From: UBA2336 sp964419145
GTDB taxonomy: Bacteria; Bacteroidota; Bacteroidia; Cytophagales; Cyclobacteriaceae
Direction: 5' to 3'
Assembly (NCBI GenBank): GCA_964419145.1
Contig: CAYQOM010000006.1
Span: 124,001 to 188,000 of the forward strand
Length of the DNA stretch: 64,000 nt
Shown: piece by piece, positions 53,171 through 61,151 of the stretch
How the letters are laid out: each line of letters begins with the position of its first letter
How positions within the stretch are numbered: position 1 is the stretch's first letter
Position numbers and translations under genes: made by a program
The notes under the pieces: model-generated
Databases searched by the model: none
Told to the model about the DNA's origin: nothing
The model's input: only the letters and a program-made list of their open reading frames with translations

Positions 53171-53706
53171 ATCCTTTCCAGTTGAAAGTAATGCTCCCTT
53201 AATTTTTGAATCGCCCGATGCACTTTCACTTTAATGTTGGCTACAGAAGTATCCATTATCGTTGCCACCTCTTCATACTTCATGTGCTGAAACCGGGTAA
53301 GCACCAAAAGTTCGCGCTGTTCATCATTCAACATCGCCAATGATTTATGTAGCAACTTCTCGCGTTCATCCTGCTCATGACTTTCATACGAATCCATGAT
53401 CGTATCGCTCATCTTTTCAACATCTACAAAACCCGAGGTTTTGTTTTTGGCAACCTGGTAGTGATCCGAGAACACATTGCGGGCCACCTGGTAAATCCAC
53501 GACTGAAACCGCATGCCATCGCGGTAACTTCCACGGTATTTAATGATGCGTAGAAACACGTTCTGCGTAAGGTCTTCTGCCAGTTCCCGATCCATGGTCA
53601 TGCGGGCCAGGAAGTTGAAAATCCGCTTGTTGTAGCGGTCAAAAAGCACAGATGCTTGCTGCAGGTTGCCGTTTTTTACAGCCTCCATGAGGGTTTCATC
53701 GCTCAT
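53167..53706 (-). CDS. ECF RNA polymerase sigma factor
   Basis: Sigma-70 family extracytoplasmic-function sigma, about 179 residues from ATG 53706 (a TTG at 53727 is less likely). Region 2 includes FLARMTMDRELAEDLTQNVF and FQSWIYQVARNVFSDHY; region 4 includes LLVLTRFQHMKYEEVATIMD and ANIKVKVHRAIQKLRE. It overlaps the HEAT anti-sigma gene by four bases. Its regulon probably includes the DUF4097 genes and may include the TonB receptor. Confidence 0.93.
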   Translation of the reverse strand: MSDETLMEAVKNGNLQQASVLFDRYNKRIFNFLARMTMDRELAEDLTQNVFLRIIKYRGSYRDGMRFQSWIYQVARNVFSDHYQVAKNKTSGFVDVEKMSDTIMDSYESHEQDEREKLLHKSLAMLNDEQRELLVLTRFQHMKYEEVATIMDTSVANIKVKVHRAIQKLREHYFQLERI

Positions 53707-53805
53707 CAGATCAATGCTTTTTGTCAAGTTTCGTGTTAGTTACCGGGTAGAGCCAAAAAGGTTACAGTACCGAATTACGTCATTTTAAAATTGTTCTGGA
53801 TGGTT

Positions 53806-53813
53806 TACTTTTG
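53806..53813 (+). promoter_or_regulatory. Bacteroidota -7-like box for the tRNA-Pro region
   Basis: TACTTTTG fits TAnnTTTG and lies upstream of the broken tRNA-Pro copy (53823) and the intact tRNA (53915). The -33 element is only a partial TTT match 20 bases upstream. Confidence 0.45.
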
Positions 53814-53822
53814 CCCCAATTT

Positions 53823-53870
53823 CGGGGCGTAGCGCTCCCGATAACTATCGGGACAGTAGCGCGCTTCGGG
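53823..53870 (+). repeat. Broken tRNA-Pro 5' half with palindrome in the D-loop
   Basis: CGGGGCGTAGCGC (53823-53835) and GTAGCGCGCTTCG (53856-53868) equal the 5' half of the intact tRNA-Pro. Where that gene has AGCCCG in the D-loop, this copy has 20 bases containing TCCCGATA-ac-TATCGGGA (53836-53853), a perfect palindrome also found in leuB. After GGG the copy ends. A separate hairpin, GAGTCAAA (53875-53882) with TTTGACTC (53896-53903), lies between it and the intact tRNA. Confidence 0.8.
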
Positions 53871-53914
53871 ATTGGAGTCAAAAGGCTAACTGCTATTTGA
53901 CTCATTTGTAATTT

Positions 53915-53988
<74 letters not shown>

Positions 53989-53999
53989 CAACTTGTAAG

Positions 54000-54026
54000 G
54001 CCCTGGCCTTTCGGTCAGGGCTTTTT
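54000..54026 (+). terminator. Intrinsic terminator after tRNA-Pro
   Basis: GCCCTG (54000-54005) pairs with CAGGGC (54017-54022) around a 11-base loop, followed by T5. It separates the tRNA from gcvT. Confidence 0.85.
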
Positions 54027-54049
54027 ATTAAACAATTACTTAATCCACT

Positions 54050-55138
54050 ATGGACATCAAACAAATTCCGCTAAACGATTTGCATGTAAAACTAGGTGCT
54101 AAAATGGTTCCCTTTGCCGGCTTCAACATGCCGGTGCGTTACTCCTCCGATATTGAGGAGCACATGACCGTACGAAATGGGGTGGGCGTGTTCGATGTAT
54201 CGCACATGGGTGAGTTTACTGTAAAAGGCCCGAAGGCACTCGATTTAATTCAACGCGTTACGAGTAACGATGCATCCAAACTCATAGACGGCCAGGCACA
54301 GTACTCCTGCCTGCCAAACGATAAAGGCGGTGTTGTGGATGATCTGATTGTATATAAAATCAAGGATGAAGATTACCTGCTAGTGGTGAATGCCGGTAAC
54401 ATTGAAAAAGACTGGAACTGGATCAGCCAGCACAACACACAGGGCGCTGATCTTAAGAATATTTCGGAAGATATCTGTCTGTTTGCTGTACAGGGTCCAA
54501 AAGCGGTAAGCACATTGCAAAAATTAACGAGTACAGACTTAAGCGCCATCAAATACTATCATTTTACTATTGGTGAGTTTGCCGGAGTACCCGATGTGAT
54601 CATGTCAAACACCGGATATACCGGTGCAGGAGGGTTTGAAACTTATGTGCATAAGAACCATGCAGAAAAAGTATGGCATGCCATTTTCGAAGCCGGAAAA
54701 GAGTTTGACATCAAGCCAATCGGCTTAGGTGCACGAGATACCTTACGGTTGGAAATGGGTTTTTGTTTGTATGGCAATGACATAGACGACACAACGTCTC
54801 CGCTGGAGGCAGGCCTGGGATGGATTACCAAGTTCACCAAAGACTTCACCAATTCTTCAAACATCAAAAAGCAGAAAGAAGAAGGCGTCAAGAAAAAATT
54901 AATCGGATTTAAAATGGTTGATAAAGGTATTCCCCGCCACGATTATTTAATTAAAGATGCCGCAGGAAATACCATCGGAAAAGTAACATCCGGAACTATG
55001 TCGCCCATGCTTGGGATTGGTATTGGATTGGGGTACGTTACTACTGAATTATCATCACCTGGTAGCGAGATATTTATTGATGTGAGAGGTCGTGCATTAA
55101 AAGCAGTTGTTGAAAAGTTACCATTTATCAGCAAGTAG
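54050..55138 (+). CDS. gcvT: Glycine cleavage system T protein (aminomethyltransferase)
   Basis: THF-dependent aminomethyltransferase of glycine cleavage, 362 residues. The conserved KMVPFAGFNMPVRYS start, GVFDVSHMGEF and the NTGYTGAGGFETYV and LGARDTLRLEMGFCLYGND motifs define GcvT. Two bases separate it from the TPR gene, so an operon gcvT-TPR-comB is likely. Confidence 0.96.
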   Translation: MDIKQIPLNDLHVKLGAKMVPFAGFNMPVRYSSDIEEHMTVRNGVGVFDVSHMGEFTVKGPKALDLIQRVTSNDASKLIDGQAQYSCLPNDKGGVVDDLIVYKIKDEDYLLVVNAGNIEKDWNWISQHNTQGADLKNISEDICLFAVQGPKAVSTLQKLTSTDLSAIKYYHFTIGEFAGVPDVIMSNTGYTGAGGFETYVHKNHAEKVWHAIFEAGKEFDIKPIGLGARDTLRLEMGFCLYGNDIDDTTSPLEAGLGWITKFTKDFTNSSNIKKQKEEGVKKKLIGFKMVDKGIPRHDYLIKDAAGNTIGKVTSGTMSPMLGIGIGLGYVTTELSSPGSEIFIDVRGRALKAVVEKLPFISK

Positions 55139-55140
55139 TC

Positions 55141-55761
55141 GTGAAACTTGTTTTTCTTTTGATACTTATTCCATCCCTCTGCTTTGCACAATCTGCTGAA
55201 GAGTTAAATAATAGAGGCATTGAACTTCTTGATAAAGAAAAATATAAGGAAGCCTTGTTGATTTTCAACCGACTTGTCTCACAATATCCTGATTTCACTC
55301 TTTATCGATACAATCGCGCCATAGCACTCTTCAACCTCGGAGAATTTGAATCGAGTCTGAAAGACTATAGAGAGCTTTGCAAGGCAGTTCATGATGAACC
55401 GGAATATTATTTTCAGATTGCAAATCTTTTAGAAACATTAAATCGAACAGATTCAGTAGAGTACTTTTATACAATAGCACTTCAACTAGAACGAAGTAAT
55501 CAACAATACTACTTTAAGCGAGGTACTTTCTATTTAAAAAATAACTCTTGGGAGAAATCTGTATTTGACTTTACTTCAAGTATTTCTCTTGATGAGAAAC
55601 ATTACAACTCCTATCACAACAGGGCTATTGCTCTTTATAAGCTTGGAAAGATTGAAGAGGCCTGTAATGACTGGTGTAAAGCTCTATCATTGGGTAGCCC
55701 TGTTTCTGCCCTTCATTTGGATAAAAATTGCGAAAAGCGTTACAGAAGCTGTATTAAATGA
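55141..55761 (+). CDS. Secreted TPR-repeat protein (206 aa)
   Basis: It starts at GTG 55141 with a signal peptide (MKLVFLLILIPSLCFAQ). Five or so TPR helices follow (EELNNRGIELLDKEKYKEAL, YRYNRAIALFNLGEFESSL, NSYHNRAIALYKLGKIEEA). Probably a periplasmic scaffold; no specific role known. The end overlaps comB by four bases (ATGA). Confidence 0.87.
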   Translation: MKLVFLLILIPSLCFAQSAEELNNRGIELLDKEKYKEALLIFNRLVSQYPDFTLYRYNRAIALFNLGEFESSLKDYRELCKAVHDEPEYYFQIANLLETLNRTDSVEYFYTIALQLERSNQQYYFKRGTFYLKNNSWEKSVFDFTSSISLDEKHYNSYHNRAIALYKLGKIEEACNDWCKALSLGSPVSALHLDKNCEKRYRSCIK

Positions 55762-56465
55762 AAACAATTGACGTTTGCCTGAGTCCCGATTTGATGCACC
55801 TATACCCCGTAAGCGACAGGGTGGTTGTGGTGGTAGATATTCTTCGCGCCACATCCTGCATGGTCACTGCCCTGGCACATGGGGTACAAAGCATACGACC
55901 CTTTGCCGATCTGGAGGCCTGTCGTGCGATGAAGGCTCACGGATATTTCACGGCAGGCGAACGTAATGGCGAAAAAGTAGAAGGATTCGATTTTGGCAAC
56001 TCCCCTTTTGAGTACATGATCGAAAAACTGAAGGGTCAAAGAATAGCATTTACCACCACGAACGGCACGCAAGCAATTGCCAAATCACAAGGCGCAAAAC
56101 AAATTATCATCGGTTCATTCCTTAATCTCACGGCAGTAACAGAATATTTAAAACGGGGAAATGATAGTGTGCTGGTTGTATGCGCGGCATGGAAAGGAAA
56201 AGTAAATCTGGAGGACACCCTGTTTGCTGGTGCTTTGGTCGAAAACCTGAAAGATCACATTGAACCGGATTGTGATGCGCCTTTGGCTGCGCAGCGTCTA
56301 TACAATCTTGCAAAAAAAGACATGGTTGATTTTTTAAAAGACTCCAGCCATGTGAAGCGATTGAACCGGCTTCATGTTCACAAAGACATTGTATTTTGTG
56401 TTACGCCTGATCAATATCCGGTTGTTCCGCGCCTTGTTGATGATGATCTGATCTTGACTCAATAG
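55758..56465 (+). CDS. comB: 2-phosphosulfolactate phosphatase
   Basis: Mg-dependent acid phosphatase (ComB), 235 residues. The core VVVVDILRATSCMVTAL, the ERNGEKVEGFDFGNSPFEY loop and the TTNGTQAI region are the family signatures. In methanogens it makes sulfolactate for coenzyme M; in Bacteroidota it probably feeds sulfolactate or sulfonate metabolism, possibly sulfonolipid precursors (inference). Its stop overlaps the convergent gene's end by seven bases. Confidence 0.9.
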   Translation: MKTIDVCLSPDLMHLYPVSDRVVVVVDILRATSCMVTALAHGVQSIRPFADLEACRAMKAHGYFTAGERNGEKVEGFDFGNSPFEYMIEKLKGQRIAFTTTNGTQAIAKSQGAKQIIIGSFLNLTAVTEYLKRGNDSVLVVCAAWKGKVNLEDTLFAGALVENLKDHIEPDCDAPLAAQRLYNLAKKDMVDFLKDSSHVKRLNRLHVHKDIVFCVTPDQYPVVPRLVDDDLILTQ

Positions 56466-57346
56466 CATTCGTTGGTGGCCTCAGCATAGTACCGGTTTCC
56501 ATTCAGGTAAATTCCCGTTCCCTTCTTACCTTGACCATACTCAATGCGAAACTCTGCTTGTGATCCATCCTGACTAATAAGCGTTAAGGTTCCTACATCA
56601 CCTTGCCCTTGCGCCTGCCAACGTCCGTAATCAGTGGAGTTTAATGAACCCGTTCCGGTAACGCCTCCTGAATATGTTCTCTTCTTTCGGGCGTATGAGC
56701 CATCCGAACAAAGGGTTATAAAATCAGAGTCACTAAAATCACCTTGCGTATAATAGTATTTTAATGACTTATGCTTTAAATATTCATTCCACGGTTGTGT
56801 GATACCTGCCGCTTGCGTATTTGCAGTAGGTACAACCGGTTTTGTAAAAGTCAAGCTCTGCAATAACTGACTTGCTCCTTGCTTGCCACGCTCTAAAGCA
56901 CCCGGTAAAGCAACCACAATACATCCCACACCAACCCCGTGATCACCCAAACGCGCCTCTACATAGCCTTTCATTTCTTGTGCAACACCATCTACACGAT
57001 AATTTCCCCACCAGCGTCTCCCTTCCTTCTTTACCAATTCGATAGGTGATATGGAGATGCCTCCATCAATCGGTATTTGTTTTTGTAATTCACCAAACAC
57101 ACTTTGTTCATCCATTTCACTTGCAGTTACAATCAGCGTGATTTCATTGGAAGCTTCTGCCAGCACCATGACAGATGAACCTTGCGGCACGCCACCCATC
57201 CAACCGGGAGGGATCGTAAAAGAAATACCAAGTGATGAGATTTTCAGCTGTGTATTACCTTCATACTGCACATTTTCGCTGAGTTCAGTTTGAGCAGTTG
57301 AAATGAACGAAACACAAAGAAGGACAAGAAATATGCTTTGCTTCAT
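56459..57346 (-). CDS. Hypothetical secreted protein (about 295 aa)
   Basis: ATG 57346 gives a signal peptide (MKQSIFLVLLCVSFISTAQ). The N-terminal half resembles PsbP/DUF-type lipoprotein modules (ISFTIPPGWMGGVPQGSSVM). The C-terminal half, with GRWQAQGQGDVGTLTLIS and GIYLNGNRYYAEA, looks like a small beta module that reports a parameter such as ligand binding. No named function. Confidence 0.7.
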   Translation of the reverse strand: MKQSIFLVLLCVSFISTAQTELSENVQYEGNTQLKISSLGISFTIPPGWMGGVPQGSSVMVLAEASNEITLIVTASEMDEQSVFGELQKQIPIDGGISISPIELVKKEGRRWWGNYRVDGVAQEMKGYVEARLGDHGVGVGCIVVALPGALERGKQGASQLLQSLTFTKPVVPTANTQAAGITQPWNEYLKHKSLKYYYTQGDFSDSDFITLCSDGSYARKKRTYSGGVTGTGSLNSTDYGRWQAQGQGDVGTLTLISQDGSQAEFRIEYGQGKKGTGIYLNGNRYYAEATNECY

Positions 57347-57388
57347 GAGTTGAAGGTACAAAACACAGGTAGGTGAGCCAATAAAAAT

Positions 57389-57718
57389 TCAATTTTTAAG
57401 CTTTGGATTTTGACGATGTCGGTCCTTATCGCGTGTATTCTTCTTTTCAAGATTTTTTTGAAAAGCTTCTGTAAGGCTTACACCAGTTTGATTGGCTAAA
57501 CAGATCAATACCCATAACACATCAGCCATTTCATCGCTCAGATCTATATTCTTATCACTTTCCTTTTCTGATTGTTCGCCATACCTGCGGGCGATGATGC
57601 GTGCCAACTCCCCTACTTCTTCAGTGAGAATGGCCATGTTGGTGAGTTCATTGAAGTATCGCACCCCTATGGTTTTAATCCATTGGTCGACTTGTTGTTG
57701 GGCTTGTTCGATGGTCAT
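57389..57718 (-). CDS. MazG-like nucleotide pyrophosphohydrolase
   Basis: All-alpha NTP pyrophosphatase, 109 residues. Metal-binding motif ILTEEVGELARIIARRYGE on helix 1 and DLSDEMADVLWVLICLANQTG (ExxD type) on helix 2. Likely house-cleaning of non-canonical NTPs. The 80 bp upstream hold a repeat. Confidence 0.9.
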   Translation of the reverse strand: MTIEQAQQQVDQWIKTIGVRYFNELTNMAILTEEVGELARIIARRYGEQSEKESDKNIDLSDEMADVLWVLICLANQTGVSLTEAFQKNLEKKNTRDKDRHRQNPKLKN

Positions 57719-57723
57719 ATTTT

Positions 57724-57800
57724 TAGACGTAAGTAGTAAGACATAAGTAGCAAGAAGTAAGTAGCAAGACTGTTTTTGGATAGTCTTAGGTCTTGCTACT
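57724..57800. repeat. CAAGTAGCAAGAC dispersed repeat with hairpin
   Basis: The units AAGTAGTAAGAC, AAGTAGCAAG and AAGTAGCAAGAC lie in tandem. The last pairs with GTCTTGCTACT (57790-57800), forming an 11-bp hairpin. The sequence is related to the ilvE-ilvD spacer repeat at 12539-12567. It fills the gap between the MazG-like and VanX-like genes. Confidence 0.65.
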
Positions 57801-58467
57801 ATTCGAGTTCTTCAAAATCAATATCCATTACTTCAAATTTTTGCCAGCCATTAAAATCGAAATGCCACCATTCAGAAGCATTGACCTTAAAGCCATGCTT
57901 GTGCATGACCGCAATAATCAGGTCACGATTTTTCTTGATCAGAGGATCTTTCACCGGTGTGGTTGGCCAGGCTTCCTTTTTAAAAGAATCATATTCTGTT
58001 GGCATTTTTAATTCTTCACCAGTCTTTAAATCAACCAACGTCATGTCAATAGCACAGCCACGATTATGTCGTGAACCTTTGTAGGGAGATGCCACATACG
58101 TTGTATCACGGTACACTTCATAAAATTTTACCGTAGCCAAATACGGCCGATAGGCATCATATACTTTTATACCCACACCATGTTTTGAAAATTCCTCCTG
58201 CGCTTTTTTTAGTGCTTCCGCTACGGGCTTGCGGGCATAGGCTCTTGGAAGATTATAGATTACTTCACCGGTAAAATTATTGGCAGTTGCATACCGGATA
58301 TCCAAAATAATTCCAGGAATGGTTGCAGCCAGGTTAACCAGTTCGTTTTCAGGATTGCTTTTTACTTGTTGCTGATAGTGTTGATGCGTAACTGGTGTGA
58401 GTCCGTATTTATATTGCGCATGCAACAAAACCGGAAAGCAAATAAAAAGAAACAACGTGTATCTCAT
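57799..58467 (-). CDS. M15 family D-alanyl-D-alanine dipeptidase (VanX/DdpX-like)
   Basis: Zn-dependent dipeptidase, 222 residues with a signal peptide (MRYTLFLFICFPVLLHAQ). Zn ligands and base are in SRHNRGCAIDM (SxHxxGxAxD) and EWWHFDF. VYDAYRPYLA is also conserved. Likely periplasmic recycling of D-Ala-D-Ala rather than vancomycin resistance, since no vanHA genes are present. Its start overlaps dtd by four bases. Confidence 0.92.
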   Translation of the reverse strand: MRYTLFLFICFPVLLHAQYKYGLTPVTHQHYQQQVKSNPENELVNLAATIPGIILDIRYATANNFTGEVIYNLPRAYARKPVAEALKKAQEEFSKHGVGIKVYDAYRPYLATVKFYEVYRDTTYVASPYKGSRHNRGCAIDMTLVDLKTGEELKMPTEYDSFKKEAWPTTPVKDPLIKKNRDLIIAVMHKHGFKVNASEWWHFDFNGWQKFEVMDIDFEELE

Positions 58468-58916
58468 GCTTTATTTTTTGTGTCGATAATTATCGTGACC
58501 GGTCCGTCATTAACCAATGCAACTTTCATATCCGCTCCGAATGATCCGGTGTGCACAGGCTTTTCAAGTACCTCGCTGACTACCCGAACAAATTTTTCAT
58601 ACATCGGAATGGCAAAGTCGGGTTTAGATGCTTTAATGTAAGAAGGTCGGTTGCCCTTTTTGGTACTGGCGTGTAATGTAAACTGACTCACCACCAGAAT
58701 ATCGCCACCATCATCTTTCACGCTTACATTCATCACACCATCGGCATCATTAAAAATGCGCAGGTTTACAATCTTGTTAGCCAGCCAGTCGATGTCTTCA
58801 TCCGTATCGGCATCTTCAATACCCAGTAATACCAGCAACCCTTTCTGAATGGAAGATTTAACAGACCTCTCAATTTCAACCGAACAGGAAGAAACACGTT
58901 GAATAACGGCAATCAT
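58464..58916 (-). CDS. dtd: D-aminoacyl-tRNA deacylase
   Basis: Removes D-amino acids (and Gly from tRNA-Ala) mischarged on tRNA, 150 residues. Motifs MIAVIQRVSSCSVEI, the SQFTLHAST motif and NDGPVTIIIDT define Dtd. It overlaps the dipeptidase gene, giving a D-amino-acid theme. Confidence 0.95.
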   Translation of the reverse strand: MIAVIQRVSSCSVEIERSVKSSIQKGLLVLLGIEDADTDEDIDWLANKIVNLRIFNDADGVMNVSVKDDGGDILVVSQFTLHASTKKGNRPSYIKASKPDFAIPMYEKFVRVVSEVLEKPVHTGSFGADMKVALVNDGPVTIIIDTKNKA

Positions 58917-58976
58917 TAGTATAAAAATGAAAACCTTAAAATACAGAAATTCTTTGTGGGCTTCTACAGAAAATTC

Positions 58977-59020
58977 TTAACCACAGAAATCACAAGGTCA
59001 GCACAAAGTACACGGAGAAC
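58977..59020. repeat. CACAGA/CACAAAG-type dispersed repeat
   Basis: TTAACCACAGAAATCACAAG and CACAAAGTACACGGAGAA belong to a common intergenic repeat type known in many bacteria. It overlaps the end of the S24 repressor gene's region. Confidence 0.4.
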
Positions 59021-59796
59021 TATTGTTTTCTATCACTCTTTAACTGCTCCTGAAGTCGAAGTACCTGTAAAGCCAGCTGTTCGGTTAAGGGTGATGCTGT
59101 GCTATCCCCTTCAGGAAGCTTAGCAGAGTAATAGCCGCGAACACTCCAGATTTCGAGTACATCAGCGGCCGTAATGGCATAGGGTTCATACTGCCGGTTA
59201 TCGGAAACAAGTAGAAGTTTACTGTCATCATCGTTAAAACGAAACACGCGCTTGAAGACAATGCCCTCCTGTTGCGTGACCAACACATAGGGTTTTCCAT
59301 TTTTTACAGCGTCCAGGTTTTCCACATACTCACCAAACAAAACGGAGCCTGGCTGTATGGGCAGCATGGAATCGCCCTGAATTTCGAAAGCACGATACGT
59401 TTTATTTTTTGGCAGAACCGGGAGATTGATTTTCGGAAGTTCCGCTATGAATTCCGGATCCTGATAGCCAGCCAGGTAGCCAGCCGATGCTTTTTGTGAA
59501 ACAAGTTCTACGTTTTCTTTTCCTGAAACATCAACGGTAATAGCCAGTACTTCTTTTGAAGACGATGAAGCTTTCCATTCCCTTTCAGAAAGTTTGCTTA
59601 AGTCTTTTCGCGTAAGCACATCCATACTCACTTTATAGAGACCGGACACATCCAACAGCACAGCCAGTGGCGGTGTAGCACGCTCTTCTTCATACGCACC
59701 GATAACGGATTGCTTCAACCCTAGTTTTTCAGCGAACTGCTTTTGGGTGAGCTCGTGCTTGAGGCGGAGATATTTGAGGTTTCTATTGACGATCAT
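59020..59796 (-). CDS. S24/LexA-like self-cleaving repressor with XRE helix-turn-helix
   Basis: About 258 residues from ATG 59796 (a TTG at 59811 is less likely). The N-terminal XRE HTH is LTQKQFAEKLGLKQSVIGAY. The C-terminal S24 peptidase domain has the cleavage site ASAGY (Ala105-Gly106), Ser in QGDSMLP (about 143) and Lys in IVFKRVF (about 182). All parts for RecA-stimulated self-cleavage are intact. It is divergent from dinB across a spacer with palindromic operators, so it probably represses itself and the dinB-dnaE cassette. The S24 domain is clear; damage response is inferred. Confidence 0.9.
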   Translation of the reverse strand: MIVNRNLKYLRLKHELTQKQFAEKLGLKQSVIGAYEEERATPPLAVLLDVSGLYKVSMDVLTRKDLSKLSEREWKASSSSKEVLAITVDVSGKENVELVSQKASAGYLAGYQDPEFIAELPKINLPVLPKNKTYRAFEIQGDSMLPIQPGSVLFGEYVENLDAVKNGKPYVLVTQQEGIVFKRVFRFNDDDSKLLLVSDNRQYEPYAITAADVLEIWSVRGYYSAKLPEGDSTASPLTEQLALQVLRLQEQLKSDRKQ

Positions 59797-59834
59797 AAAT
59801 GGCTTCCACAAAAATAACTACAAAGGAATGTGAA

Positions 59835-59861
59835 GGTAGTCCCGCGTTAAACGGGATTACC
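59835..59861. repeat. Hairpin upstream of the S24 repressor gene
   Basis: GGTAGTCCCG (59835-59844) pairs with CGGGATTACC (59852-59861), one G-T pair, 7-base loop. It lies between the repressor start and the operators; it could be in the repressor mRNA leader. Confidence 0.55.
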
Positions 59862-59895
59862 TACAATTCCAGCGCGCTATGGCAAGCACATCACA

Positions 59896-59946
59896 AAACT
59901 AAAATATTTAGTTTAATAGTCAAACTAAATACTAATATTTTTAGTT
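59896..59946. promoter_or_regulatory. Operator-like palindromes in the repressor/dinB spacer
   Basis: AAACTAAA-ATA-TTTAGTTT (59896-59914) is an 8-bp-arm palindrome. A second, AAACTAAA (59922-59929) with TTTAGTT (59940-59946), has a longer centre containing another ACTAA half. The second site ends 11 bases before the dinB start, so it must overlap its promoter. The HTH repressor next door is the obvious ligand (inference). Confidence 0.75.
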
Positions 59947-59957
59947 AATATCGCACT

Positions 59958-61151
59958 GTGGACAGAAACATTATACACCTCGATTTGGACGCCTTTTTTG
60001 TGGCAGTAGAGTGCAAAAAGCACAAGGAACTAAAAGGAAAACCTTTGATTATTGGCGGCCAGAGCCGCAGGGGGGTGGTGGCCGCGTGCAGCTATGAAGC
60101 CCGCAGGTTTGGGGTGCACTCGGCCATGCCCATGTACCTGGCCATGCAACTGTGCCCCGATGCGCTGGTGATTTCGGGCGATATGGAAGCATACAGTAAA
60201 AACTCGCACCTGGTTACCGAAATCATTGCCGACTCGGTGCCGATGTTTGAAAAATCATCTATTGATGAGTTTTACATTGATGCCAGTGGCATGGATAAAT
60301 TTTTTGGCGCATTTAAATGGGCCAAAGAGCTGCGCAAGAAGATTATAGACAACAGTGGACTTCCGATTTCGCTGGGTATGTCGGTGAACAAGCTGGTGTC
60401 GAAGGTAACAACCAATGAGTTTAAGCCGGATGCCGAAAAGCAAATTCCGGCCGGTGAAGAGAAAGAATTTCTCGCTCCGCTGGCAGTGGAAAAAATCCCG
60501 ATGATCGGAAAACAAACTTCGGCTTTCTTATATGATATGGGTGTGCGCACGGTAGCTACGCTGCGCGAAATGCCACTGAAGTTTCTGGTGAGTGCGTTTG
60601 GTAAAAATGGCATTTCATTATGGAACAAAGCCCACGGCATTGACGACTCACCTGTGGTGCCGTACAGCGAACAGAAATCCATTTCAACAGAGTGCACTTT
60701 TGAAAACGATACGATTGATGTAAAAAAACTGAAATCAATTTTAATTGCCATGGTAGAAAAGGTGGCGTTTCAGTTGCGTGAACAGAAGAAACTTACTTCA
60801 TGTATCACAGTGAAAATCCGCTATGCCAACTTCGATACGGAAACCAAACAAATTCAAATTCCATACACGTCATCCGACCATGTGCTGTTGCACACCGTAA
60901 CGCAACTCTTTGACAAACTTTATAATCGCAGAATGCTGATCCGATTAGTTGGCGTGCGCTTAAGCGGATTGGTACACGGCAACCATCAAATCAGTCTGTT
61001 TGACGATACAGCCGAAGGCGTTCGTTTGTATGAAGCCATTGACAAGATCAAACACAAGCACGGATCAGAGAAACTGGTACGGGCCACTACCATTGGCGTA
61101 AGCCGCAGGGTTAGAATGGAGATGAACATGTTTAAAGGGAATTTGCGATGA
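59958..61151 (+). CDS. dinB: DNA polymerase IV (Y-family)
   Basis: Error-prone translesion polymerase, 397 residues, starting at GTG 59958. Catalytic Asp9 is in HLDLDAFFVAVE, and Asp103/Glu104 in SSIDEFYID. The little-finger domain follows, and a beta-clamp-binding motif QISLF lies at about 344-348. It is first in a three-gene cassette with a 2H phosphoesterase and dnaE, under a LexA-like operator. Confidence 0.96.
   Translation: MDRNIIHLDLDAFFVAVECKKHKELKGKPLIIGGQSRRGVVAACSYEARRFGVHSAMPMYLAMQLCPDALVISGDMEAYSKNSHLVTEIIADSVPMFEKSSIDEFYIDASGMDKFFGAFKWAKELRKKIIDNSGLPISLGMSVNKLVSKVTTNEFKPDAEKQIPAGEEKEFLAPLAVEKIPMIGKQTSAFLYDMGVRTVATLREMPLKFLVSAFGKNGISLWNKAHGIDDSPVVPYSEQKSISTECTFENDTIDVKKLKSILIAMVEKVAFQLREQKKLTSCITVKIRYANFDTETKQIQIPYTSSDHVLLHTVTQLFDKLYNRRMLIRLVGVRLSGLVHGNHQISLFDDTAEGVRLYEAIDKIKHKHGSEKLVRATTIGVSRRVRMEMNMFKGNLR

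Noticed and set aside
57799..58916. VanX-like dipeptidase as a vancomycin resistance gene
   Set aside because: No vanH, vanA or vanRS is near; it lies with dtd, so D-amino acid recycling is a better reading.
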